The notes below the pieces were generated by a model. The model made no database searches and was not told the origin of the DNA. It saw nothing but the letters and a program-made list of their open reading frames with translations. Made by a program: the position numbers and the translations under genes. DNA of 64,000 nt from Pseudomonadota bacterium (GTDB lineage Bacteria; Pseudomonadota; Gammaproteobacteria; Acidiferrobacterales; Acidiferrobacteraceae): positions 23,377 to 87,376 of the forward strand of contig JAKARW010000002.1 in assembly GCA_021819125.1 (NCBI GenBank), written 5' to 3'. Shown in pieces: positions 28,088-35,638 of this stretch (position 1 is the first letter of the stretch; each line of letters opens with the position of its first letter).

Positions 28088-28477
28088 TTAGAAAGTAAGG
28101 ACATGGCTGCCTTCCAGTTCACTTAGGAACTTGGTGAGGCCGGTGGGTTTTTCCAGATACGAGACGAGATCAGCCGGGCCCAGGGACAAGACATCCAGGG
28201 CCATGGAGCAGGGGTAGATCCGGGCCGATCCGAGATCGACGGCCTGCGCGAAGAGATCGAGAAACCGCGGGGCGTTGCGCGCCTTCAACGCATGCCCGAC
28301 ATCGCCTTCGGCGGGGGCCTCGGGGGCACCCTCCCGACGAAAATACGGCAGCGCGTTCATAGACACGAAAATGCCGACATCCGTCCCGCCAGCCGAGGCC
28401 ACGGCCGCGGTCATGGCGGCCATTTGCAGCTTCTCGCGGGTTCCCGAGGTCATGATGATACAAATGCGATCGGACAT
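28088..28477 (-). CDS. DsrE-family sulfurtransferase
   Basis: A 129-aa DsrE/DsrF-like protein: the N-terminal CIIMTSGTREKLQMA, a VGIFVSMNALPYF strand and a RIYPCSMALDVL segment whose Cys is the candidate persulfide site, as in DsrE2-type proteins. The ATG at 28477 has GAAGGAG upstream; the longer frame is promoter DNA. First gene of the operon behind a strong sigma-54 promoter. Confidence 0.85.
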   Translation of the reverse strand: MSDRICIIMTSGTREKLQMAAMTAAVASAGGTDVGIFVSMNALPYFRREGAPEAPAEGDVGHALKARNAPRFLDLFAQAVDLGSARIYPCSMALDVLSLGPADLVSYLEKPTGLTKFLSELEGSHVLTF

Positions 28478-28538
28478 GAGACTCCTTCGTTCAAAATCGT
28501 ATGAATCAGCACGCGGTGATGGCAACGCCACCCGCACA

Positions 28539-28554
28539 GGCAATAGTCGTGCCA
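28539..28554 (-). promoter_or_regulatory. sigma-54 promoter of dsrE-tusA-sqr-DUF1641
   Basis: Minus-strand TGGCACG-ACTA-TTGCC, matching TGGCAYR-N4-TTGCW except for the last base. Predicted start near 28528, about 50 bases before the dsrE ATG. The divergent gene encodes a sigma-54 activator. Confidence 0.82.
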
Positions 28555-28623
28555 CGCGCGACTTTAGGACATTACGGCTCGCGGGACACAATATATAGGA
28601 TCGAACGCAAGGCCACGGCCGCT

Positions 28624-28673
28624 TGACACGGCACCGGTGGCAGTGCTGTCATGACACCATGTCAGAGTTGTCA
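28624..28673. promoter_or_regulatory. TGTCA/TGACA cluster, candidate enhancer for the divergent activator
   Basis: Five TGTCA or TGACA pentamers lie in 50 bp (28624, 28647, 28652, 28660, 28669), including the perfect palindrome TGTCATGACA at 28647-28656. They are 70-120 bp upstream of the dsrE -24 box, the right range for an enhancer, and overlap the start of the activator gene, which would allow autoregulation. Confidence 0.5.
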
Positions 28674-30026
28674 GTACCGTGTTTCCAGGAGACCGTGCAG
28701 TCCTTGATCGACATGCACGAACATCCGGCCGTACTCATCGATCGCGCCTACCGCATCGTCGCGGCCAACCGTGCCTATCGCACCACCTACGGGATAAAAA
28801 GCGAGCAATTAATCGGCCGCTACTGCTACGAGGTCTCCCATCATCGTGACACGCCCTGCCACCTGCATGGCGAGGACTGCCCCCATCAGCAAGTATTTGC
28901 GCGCAGCGAGGTCCAGCGTGTCGTGCATACCCATTTCGATGGCAAGGGCCGCCCCGAATATGTCGGGATCAAGGGTCACCCGGTCGTGCTCCCAGACGGC
29001 GAGACCTACCTTGGGGAGTCAATCCAGCGGCTTGCGCCGCCGGAGGCCATGAATTGCGAGGAGATGCGGATGGTCGGGCGGTCGCGCCCCCTGCTGCACG
29101 CGATCGATCAATTGAGCCAGGCCGCGGCAAGTCCGGCGCCGGTGCTGCTCGCCGGCGAAAGCGGGGTAGGCAAGGAACTTGCCGCCCGCTACCTGCATGA
29201 TCACGGCCTGCGGCGTAGCGGCCCGTTTGTGGCCATAGACTGCGCGACACTGCCCGAAAACCTATTCGAGAGCGAGATGTTCGGACATGAGCCCGGCGCC
29301 TTCACGGGCTGCGTCGGGCGCAAGACCGGACTGTTCGAGGACGCGCGTAACGGCACGGTGTTGCTCGATGAAATAGGCGAGATCCCGCTTGCCATGCAGG
29401 CCAAGTTACTGCGGGTCTTGGAGACCGGGACGTTCCGCCGCGTCGGGGGACACGAGACACTCCATACGGATATCCGGCTCGTGGCGGCCACTAACAGGGA
29501 TCTCAAAAACGCCGTCGCAACCGGCCAGTTCCGCGAGGATCTTTATTATCGTATCGCGTGCATCACGATCGCCCTGCCGTCGCTTCGCGAACGCCGCGCG
29601 GATATCCCGCTTCTGGTCGAGGCCCTGCTCGCGCGCATCAACGCCGCCAATGGCCGTCACGCGCGATTGAGCGAGGCGGCCTGGGCGCGCCTCATGCAAC
29701 ACGACTTCCCAGGCAATGTCCGCGAGTTGCGCAACATTTTGCAGCGCGCCGTCGCGCTCTGTCATGGCCAGGTCATAGAAGCCACAGACCTCGGCCTCGA
29801 GGAAACCGCCATCGATATCGACGCTCTCGCCGCACCGAACTGGGAGGGCCTGGAGCGCGAACAACTCGAGGCGCTCGCCGAACGCTACCACGGCAAACGC
29901 CGGGCGATGGCCGACGCCCTGGGTGTCAGCGAACGGACCCTCTACCGGCGCCTGCGCCGCCATGGCTTTGCGACATCGGGAGAGGACATGAGCCGGCTTT
30001 CGAAAAGATCATCAAACCGCCCTTAA
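28659..30026 (+). CDS. PAS-AAA+-Fis sigma-54 activator of the sulfur operon
   Basis: A 455-aa enhancer-binding protein. N-terminal PAS domain (about 10-120) contains C56, C67 and C74 with nearby His in [21 protein letters not shown]+ Walker A GESGVGKE at 166-173; GAFTG loop at 213-217; C-terminal Fis helix-turn-helix ([16 protein letters not shown]). No receiver domain, so the PAS senses the signal directly. ATG at 28659 chosen; a TTG 12 codons earlier is possible. Divergent from a sigma-54-promoted sulfur operon, which it probably controls. Confidence 0.9.
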   Translation: MSELSVPCFQETVQSLIDMHEHPAVLIDRAYRIVAANRAYRTTYGIKSEQLIGRYCYEVSHHRDTPCHLHGEDCPHQQVFARSEVQRVVHTHFDGKGRPEYVGIKGHPVVLPDGETYLGESIQRLAPPEAMNCEEMRMVGRSRPLLHAIDQLSQAAASPAPVLLAGESGVGKELAARYLHDHGLRRSGPFVAIDCATLPENLFESEMFGHEPGAFTGCVGRKTGLFEDARNGTVLLDEIGEIPLAMQAKLLRVLETGTFRRVGGHETLHTDIRLVAATNRDLKNAVATGQFREDLYYRIACITIALPSLRERRADIPLLVEALLARINAANGRHARLSEAAWARLMQHDFPGNVRELRNILQRAVALCHGQVIEATDLGLEETAIDIDALAAPNWEGLEREQLEALAERYHGKRRAMADALGVSERTLYRRLRRHGFATSGEDMSRLSKRSSNRP

Positions 30027-30056
30027 AGCCCCGCCTTCCGACCGCACGCGTGGACC

Positions 30057-30062
30057 TATAAT
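30057..30062 (+). promoter_or_regulatory. -10 element of the DinB-like gene
   Basis: A perfect TATAAT, 57 bases before the DinB-like ATG. The -35 position (around 30034) is a poor match (CTTCCG), so the promoter may be activator-dependent. Confidence 0.45.
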
Positions 30063-30118
30063 AGATTCTCACCGGCGGGAATGGACCTGCCCGAAGACCC
30101 GTCACTTATGGAGGCTTT

Positions 30119-30646
30119 ATGACAGAACTGGAACGTTTTCGGTCGCTATTCCATCAACAGGTCCTGCACACCTTCGATTACCTGCAGGCGATAAACGAGA
30201 CTCAATGGCAGGGTATCCCGTGCGACTCGCAGGCCCTGTATCTTGGATCTCGCATCAACAAGATCACCATCGCCGCGCTTTCCCGCCATCTGGCGACGAC
30301 CGAGTCGCACTGGATCAGTCAACTGCCCTCGATCCCGGCGAACGGAACCATGCCGATGCCGGAGAAAGACCCGGTGATCGAGGCCGCGAAGACCGTCCCT
30401 GGCTTTATCGACATCTATGAGCTGCGCCACCGCAAAAACATGGAACGCCTCACGGCCCTAAGCGCGGGCGACCTCGACAAACCGCTCCTGTTCGCCGGTC
30501 GCCACTACACGGGGATGGGCCTACTGTGGTCCATTCTAGGCCACCACGCCTACCACCTCGGTCAAATGGATTTGCTGATGCGCCAGCAAGAGGTGACGGC
30601 CCCGGAATACATGGAGTGGCGGGAAAAGGAACGGGTCGTGGGTTAA
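30119..30646 (+). CDS. DinB-fold protein
   Basis: A 175-aa four-helix DinB/YfiT-type protein: FRSLFHQQVLHTFDYLQAI, a LSRHLATTESHWISQLP segment and a C-terminal GHHAYHLGQMDLLMRQQ whose His residues with that of the SRHLATTE helix form the usual metal triad. The family includes metal-dependent thiol transferases; no substrate can be inferred. Convergent with purK, overlapping it by 4 bases. Confidence 0.8.
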   Translation: MTELERFRSLFHQQVLHTFDYLQAINETQWQGIPCDSQALYLGSRINKITIAALSRHLATTESHWISQLPSIPANGTMPMPEKDPVIEAAKTVPGFIDIYELRHRKNMERLTALSAGDLDKPLLFAGRHYTGMGLLWSILGHHAYHLGQMDLLMRQQEVTAPEYMEWREKERVVG

Positions 30647-31737
30647 TTCCAGTCCGCCAAGTCCACGAGCGCGCGCAGGCGCGAAAGGGCATCGAGCACA
30701 TCGGGCTCGTGCGGCGCGCGCACCGTGGCATGCCCGAGCTTGCGGCCCGCGCGCGCGGTCTTTCCGTAGACGTGCAGATGGGCGCCGGGCACGGCAAGCA
30801 CCGCCGAGGCTTGAGGCAGGCGGCCCACGAAATTGACCATGGCCGAGGGCGCGAGCACACGCGTCGCGCCAAGCGGCAGACCGAGCACGGCACGCAGATG
30901 ATTCTCGAACTGGCTGGTCTCGGCCCCCTCTATCGTCCAGTGGCCGGAGTTGTGCACCCGCGGCGCCATCTCGTTTGCGAGCAGCGTGTCGCCTTTCTGA
31001 AAAAACTCCACGGCCAGCACCCCCACATAGTCGAGATGGGCGAGCAGCCGGCCGACGTAGGTCTCGGCACGCGCCGTCATCGGGTCCCCGGGACGCGCTT
31101 GCGATTGCGCGAGAACGCCGTTTCTGTGGATATTCTCGGTCAGAGGGTAGAAGCGCACATCGCCTGCGGCATGGCGCACGGCGACAAGCGAGACCTCCCG
31201 ATCGAAGGGGACGAAGCCCTCCAGGATCAATGGCACACCGCAAAGCGCAGCAAACGCGGTATCCGCATCGCCGGTATTGCGCACCACCCGCTGGCCCTTG
31301 CCATCGTAGCCCATGGTGCGGGTCTTCAGGACGGCCGGCCGGCCGGTGACGGCGAGCGCTTGGTCTAGGTCCGCGCGCGTATCGACCGCCACGAACGCCG
31401 GCGTCGGTATGCCAAGATCGGTGAACAGGCGCTTCTCGTGCCAGCGGTCACGTGCCAGGGCGAGCGCTTTGGGGTGAGGATGTACGGTAACCCGAGAGGC
31501 CAGATGGCGAAGGCTCGCCTCCGGCACATTCTCGAATTCATAAGTCACGACCGCCGCACGCCGGGCCAACTCGTCTAACAGGCGTTCGTCGCCATAGTCG
31601 CCACACAAAAGCTCCCCGGTCGTGCGCGCGCAGGCATCCCGGGCGGGATCCAGAAACAGGCAGTGGATGCCGAGCGGTTGGCCGGCCATGGCCAGCATCC
31701 GCGCCAGTTGCCCTCCGCCAAGAATGCCGACAATCAT
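30643..31737 (-). CDS. purK: 5-(carboxyamino)imidazole ribonucleotide synthase PurK
   Basis: PurK (364 aa), an ATP-grasp enzyme converting AIR, bicarbonate and ATP to N5-CAIR in purine synthesis. N-terminal [36 protein letters not shown]-grasp loop; [29 protein letters not shown] near the end is split here only for reading but is the family's signature block. Start coupled to purE by ATGA. Confidence 0.95.
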   Translation of the reverse strand: MIVGILGGGQLARMLAMAGQPLGIHCLFLDPARDACARTTGELLCGDYGDERLLDELARRAAVVTYEFENVPEASLRHLASRVTVHPHPKALALARDRWHEKRLFTDLGIPTPAFVAVDTRADLDQALAVTGRPAVLKTRTMGYDGKGQRVVRNTGDADTAFAALCGVPLILEGFVPFDREVSLVAVRHAAGDVRFYPLTENIHRNGVLAQSQARPGDPMTARAETYVGRLLAHLDYVGVLAVEFFQKGDTLLANEMAPRVHNSGHWTIEGAETSQFENHLRAVLGLPLGATRVLAPSAMVNFVGRLPQASAVLAVPGAHLHVYGKTARAGRKLGHATVRAPHEPDVLDALSRLRALVDLADWN

Positions 31738-32225
31738 GGAATACGCGGATCTCCATGGGCAAGGACGGTCTCGGTCTGCCGTATCCGAAAGGCCGCAAGC
31801 GCCTCGCGGATCGCACTATCGTATCCAGCAAGCAGCGCCGCCGCGAACAATGCCGCATTGATCGCCCCGGCCTTGCCGATGGCAAAGGTGGCAACCGGCA
31901 CGCCAGCCGGCATCTGCACGATGGACAGCAGCGAGTCGAGCCCCTTCAGGGCCTGGGACGGCACCGGCACACCCAATACCGGAAGCGCGGTCTTGGCGGC
32001 CACCATGCCAGGGAGATGGGCGGCGCCACCGGCACCGGCGATGATGGCGCGCAACCCACGCCCCTCGGCCTGCGCGGCATAGGTAAAGAGCAGATCGGGG
32101 GTACGATGCGCCGAGACGACCTGAACCTCATGGGCGATACCGAGATCGCCCAGTGTCTGCGCGCCATGCTGCATCGTGTCCCAATCGGAACGCGACCCCA
32201 TGATGATACCCACAAGTGCCGCCAT
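31734..32225 (-). CDS. purE: N5-CAIR mutase PurE
   Basis: PurE (163 aa), class I, converts N5-CAIR to [18 protein letters not shown] at the N-terminus, [13 protein letters not shown] and [15 protein letters not shown] substrate loops are all present. Start at the ATG at 32225 with GGGAGGCCTG upstream; the long upstream frame is intergenic DNA. Forms a purEK operon. Confidence 0.96.
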   Translation of the reverse strand: MAALVGIIMGSRSDWDTMQHGAQTLGDLGIAHEVQVVSAHRTPDLLFTYAAQAEGRGLRAIIAGAGGAAHLPGMVAAKTALPVLGVPVPSQALKGLDSLLSIVQMPAGVPVATFAIGKAGAINAALFAAALLAGYDSAIREALAAFRIRQTETVLAHGDPRIP

Positions 32226-32547
32226 CAGGCCTCCCGACATCGGTTCCGGCCGATAAATCCGTTTGGGATGGCCGGATGTTGCCCAGTGCCGGCATTGTGT
32301 CACAGCTCGCGTCTTCCTGTCCCGCGCACGCATCACATTTCGCGCAGCCCGAGGCCACCTCATCACCGATGGGCACGCCCTCGCCTGGAGGCGTGGCTTG
32401 CAACACCTGGGGCCCACTCGCATCCCTGCATCCGCGCAAACCACAAGGAGAGGCCCGCCTTGCGGGCTTACGAAACATTCCCGCGTCTTAGGCAGAAAGT
32501 GCTTTCGAGGGCGTCGCGGGCAGGCGGCCATGGATCGGCCATCATGC

Positions 32548-32606
32548 GTCCAAAAGGCAGGACGGCAAGGCACCGGCGCCTTTATGTATATAAGGCGCTT
32601 TTGGAC
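32548..32606. repeat. nested inverted repeat upstream of purE
   Basis: Outer arms GTCCAAAAG (32548-32556) and CTTTTGGAC (32598-32606) enclose inner arms GCGCCTT (32576-32582) and AAGGCGC (32592-32598). On either strand this could fold as a two-stem structure. No T-run. Confidence 0.4.
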
Positions 32607-32770
32607 CCTTGAAGCTTCTTTGCGGCGGCTGCCTGCGCTTTAATCCTCGATCACGCATCTATGATCCGCTCCCATCCTGGCACCTATCGAGAATGGTTGG
32701 GTCATGGCGCGGACCGCGACCCAACCGAGACGGGGCGGTTTTAGCGGGTTGCGCCGCAAAGCCGTTCGTT

Positions 32771-32805
32771 TTAAGGTGACTACCATGAAAAGGCCGTCAC
32801 TTTAA
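32771..32805. repeat. inverted repeat just upstream of PAP2 gene
   Basis: TTAAGGTGAC (32771-32780) pairs with GTCACTTTAA (32796-32805) at 9 of 10 positions, ending 18 bases before the PAP2 start. Possibly an operator or leader hairpin. Confidence 0.4.
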
Positions 32806-32823
32806 GCGGCCCGTAGGGGGTTT

Positions 32824-33579
32824 GTGCAAAATTCCCGTTGCCTCGTCGCCTTGGCATTGGTCTTGAACCTCGCGATGGTGCCCTTCGCCTATGCCAAACC
32901 TCCGACTCCAGGCCCCACGCTCGCTCAAGGCATTGCCCGCGATTTCACGCAACCGCAGTCGGCGCTCGGCGCCCTGGGAGACACCACCGTCGTCGGCATC
33001 GGGCTCGGCCTTTTGGACTATGCGGGCCTACACAAACTCGATCACCCGGTCTCTCAGGACAACCACGGCGTCTATGCGATCGCCAAGACCCCCACCTTCC
33101 CGTTCGAACTTATCATGACGACGCTCGGGGCGGCGATCTGGGAAGGCGGGCGGACGCGGCTTGGGCATACCCTGTGGCAGAGTCTCGATGCCGCGGCGCT
33201 CGCCGGGGTCTCCACCCAGATCCTGAAGTTCACCTTTCAACGTAACCGCCCCTCGCAGAGCCCGAACAATCCGGATCTCTGGTTTCAGGGCATCCATTCG
33301 CAAAGCTTCCCGAGCGGCGACGTCTCATCAATCACAGCGCTCGTCACCCCGCTTATCCTTACCTACAAACGTCGCGAGCCCGCGGTCTGGGCGCTCGCCC
33401 TGGTGCCCGCCTTCGACATGGTGGCGCGAGTGAAGGCGCACGGGCATTGGGAGACCGACGTCGCGGCTGGCGCTGTGATCGGCGCCCTGAGCGGCTACTA
33501 CGCCCATGAACGCCATAGTCCCTTCATACTAAGCCTGCTCCCGAATGGCTTCTATATGGGCTTAAGGAGCGCATTCTAA
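32824..33579 (+). CDS. PAP2-family phosphatase, exported
   Basis: A 251-aa PAP2 phosphatase with an N-terminal signal peptide (cut after FAYA). Signature blocks: KFTFQRNRPSQ (KX6RP-type), SFPSGDVSS in place of the usual PSGH, and RVKAHGHWETD (RX5HX3D). The His of the middle motif, normally the acid/base, is Asp here, which could alter or abolish activity. Likely acts on lipid phosphates or undecaprenyl-PP in the periplasm or membrane. Start GTG with GTAGGGGG upstream. Confidence 0.85.
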   Translation: MQNSRCLVALALVLNLAMVPFAYAKPPTPGPTLAQGIARDFTQPQSALGALGDTTVVGIGLGLLDYAGLHKLDHPVSQDNHGVYAIAKTPTFPFELIMTTLGAAIWEGGRTRLGHTLWQSLDAAALAGVSTQILKFTFQRNRPSQSPNNPDLWFQGIHSQSFPSGDVSSITALVTPLILTYKRREPAVWALALVPAFDMVARVKAHGHWETDVAAGAVIGALSGYYAHERHSPFILSLLPNGFYMGLRSAF

Positions 33580-33693
33580 GACAAAGCCGGGTCCGGCCGG
33601 CCCGTGGGGCATGCGATCCGATCGCGAGCGGACGCCCGACCGCCTTTTTGGGCGAGCCCGCGCTCCAGGGCGGCGGGATATAGTCACCGGCCG

Positions 33694-33861
33694 TCACGGG
33701 CGCTTGCGGCCCTGGAGCATATCCGCGAGTCGCGCGAGCGCGGCCGCCAATTCGCGGGCCGTCTGCGCTCGCGGCCGCAAAATCTTGAGCGAGAGTGGCG
33801 CGGGCTCCGCTCGTACGAACAGCGCGAAACCGGCCCCCGCGAAGCGGGAAATCCGCTTCAC
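33694..33861 (-). pseudogene. decayed copy of the SNF2 gene 3' end
   Basis: A 55-codon minus-strand open frame ending in TARELAAALARLADMLQG-RKRP, which aligns with the last 31 codons of the SNF2 gene at 35639 (TARELATALARLADMLQG-RERP). DNA similarity is also high across about 100 bp (33694-33800 versus 35639-35745). It is therefore a partial direct duplication of the SNF2 3' end, with a DUF4143 ATPase between the two copies. It might still be expressed from a GTG at 33861, but I treat it as a remnant. Confidence 0.7.
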
Positions 33862-34188
33862 TCATACTTTAGCAGGAATGAGTAAGCCTGATGGAACGGC
33901 CCGCAAGAAGGATCCGCAAGGCCTGTCGAGGGCGGGACGAGGCCTTTCCCCGATGGACAACTCCCGTCTGCTCTAAGGCGGCCGCCATGTTCACGCTTCA
34001 ATATCCACGCCATGATGTTCCACGGCCTGGCCGCTTCATGCCTCGCGCGATTCCTGCCCGGACAACCTCGCATCCGATGCATGCGGCGGCGACGGGGCAA
34101 CATTCCTATCACGGGCGCGGATCGTGCAAATGGGAAATCGGGCCCACACGGATCCTGCATGCCCAGTTTGTAGCGACCTGCGTACGCT
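33862..34188. other. gene-free stretch beside the ATPase
   Basis: About 330 bases with no recognisable gene or strong signal. Composition is similar to the flanks. Confidence 0.4.
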
Positions 34189-35406
34189 CTAGAGATCTTC
34201 AAAGGGGAGCGCCAGAACCCCGCCTCCGAGCGGAGTTCGAACACGGCCCGTATGCACGACCAATCCATCAGCGCGCGCTTCACGGACCCATTCTCGAAAC
34301 CTGAAAATCCCGCGGGCCATTATGGGCGACGGGGTGGCCGTCGCCTTGATTTCCAGAGGCAATAAGCCGGTCGCGGTTTCAATCACCAGATCGACCTCAT
34401 CGCCGGTGGCGGTGCGCCAGAAATAAAAGCGCGGCTCAAGTCCCCTGTGAAAAAACATTTTGAGAACCTCGCTTACCACTGCGGACTCGGCGATAGCCCC
34501 CGCCATCGGACTTAGCGCCGCATGCGCCGTATCGCGGATGCCGACGAAGTAGCACAGCATGCCCGTATCCGTGAAATAAACCTTGGGCGTCTTCACCAGT
34601 CGCTTACCGATATTCGCGAAATAGGGGCGCAAGATCACAATCTGATGTGTCGCTTCCAGCACCGAAATCCAGGCCCTGACGGTATTGGTGGCAAGGCCCA
34701 AGTCGCGCCCCATGTCCGCGAAATTGATCAGTTGGGCGCTACGCGCAGCCAAGGTACGCAGGAATATTTGAAACTGCGTGAGGTCGCCTACCTGACGCAA
34801 AGTCCGTACATCACGCTCCAGATAAGTCTGTACATAACTTCCATACCAGAGCGCGACATCGCGCGCGGGTTCGGTGGCCGGCTCGGGAAACCCCCCGCGC
34901 ACCGCCGCTGCCCAAAAATCGTACCGTTTTTTGGGTACCGGACGCGCAGAGGTCTTGCCTTCCCAGGGTGGCAGTGCCTTGGGCGCGCCCACCAATTCCC
35001 GACGCGATAGGGGCAAAAGATAGAGAACGGCCGCACGGCCCGCCAGCGTCTCGGCCACCTGGTGCATGAGTAGGAGATTCTGCGACCCAGAAAGAAAGTA
35101 TTGGCCTTTGAGCGCGCGCCTGGCATCGATGCGCTCCTTGATATACGACAGCAGATTCGGCGCATATTGGATCTCATCTAAAATGAGCGGCGACTGCCAT
35201 GCGTCAAGAAAACCACGGGGATCGGCGGTGGCAACCGCGCGCGTATCCGGTGATTCGAGGGAAACATAATGCGCGCGTCGACCAAAAATGTGACGCAATA
35301 GCGTGGTCTTTCCCGATTGCCGTGGGCCCGTCAATACAATTGCGGGGAATTCCCGCGCAGCCTTGCGTAGAATTGGCTCGATGGTGCGTGGTAGGTAGGC
35401 GACCAT
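34189..35406 (-). CDS. DUF4143-type AAA ATPase (AAA_14)
   Basis: A 405-aa ATPase. Walker A GPRQSGKTTLL at residues 28-38, Walker B LILDEIQYAPN, a sensor-type FLSGSQN and the C-terminal DUF4143 nuclease-like domain with DEVDLVIETATGLLPLEIK, a PD-(D/E)XK-like pattern. These proteins are common mobile or accessory genes of uncertain role. ATG at 35406 lies 4 bases from a perfect 14-bp inverted repeat. It sits between the SNF2 gene and a decayed SNF2 3' fragment, indicating insertion. Confidence 0.88.
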   Translation of the reverse strand: MVAYLPRTIEPILRKAAREFPAIVLTGPRQSGKTTLLRHIFGRRAHYVSLESPDTRAVATADPRGFLDAWQSPLILDEIQYAPNLLSYIKERIDARRALKGQYFLSGSQNLLLMHQVAETLAGRAAVLYLLPLSRRELVGAPKALPPWEGKTSARPVPKKRYDFWAAAVRGGFPEPATEPARDVALWYGSYVQTYLERDVRTLRQVGDLTQFQIFLRTLAARSAQLINFADMGRDLGLATNTVRAWISVLEATHQIVILRPYFANIGKRLVKTPKVYFTDTGMLCYFVGIRDTAHAALSPMAGAIAESAVVSEVLKMFFHRGLEPRFYFWRTATGDEVDLVIETATGLLPLEIKATATPSPIMARGIFRFREWVREARADGLVVHTGRVRTPLGGGVLALPFEDL

Positions 35407-35409
35407 ATC

Positions 35410-35442
35410 GTGCAATTATGCATCCGAAATGCATAATTGCAC
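35410..35442. promoter_or_regulatory. perfect 14-bp inverted repeat at ATPase start, candidate operator
   Basis: GTGCAATTATGCAT-CCGAA-ATGCATAATTGCAC, perfect arms and a 5-base spacer, immediately upstream of the ATPase ATG. It is AT-rich in a GC-rich context. A protein bound here, or the folded mRNA leader, would cover the ribosome site. Confidence 0.7.
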
Positions 35443-35456
35443 AATGCACTTTGTGC
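35439..35456. repeat. second inverted repeat in the ATPase leader
   Basis: GCACAA-TGCACT-TTGTGC, 6-bp perfect arms, overlapping the right end of the 14-bp palindrome. Confidence 0.45.
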
Positions 35457-35638
35457 GTGCGCCCACATGCCAACCATGGGGTTGGCCGAGGGTACGCGCC
35501 CCGCATTCGCGTCCCCGATCTCGCGCGCCGAATCTACCACCGTACTAGTGTTTGCCAAGGGCGTGGATGGGCGGCGACCTCTGGGCCCCGAGGTTCACGG
35601 GCGGCCCGCAATCGACATCCGGCGTGGTTCGCCGGTCG

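Larger units (their letters stand above)
32226..32823. other. gene-free stretch between purE and PAP2 gene
   Basis: About 600 bases. It contains the purEK promoter region and two inverted repeats (32548-32606 and 32771-32805). Open frames here are not convincing. Confidence 0.5.

Noticed and set aside
32269-32284. TGGCCGG...TTGCC near purE as a sigma-54 promoter
   Set aside because: The GG to GC spacing is one base short and the -24 box is poor.
33604-33885. Short plus-strand open frames near the SNF2 remnant
   Set aside because: Similarity to SNF2 is on the minus strand; the plus frames are its shadows and resemble the shadows at 35.6 kb for that reason.
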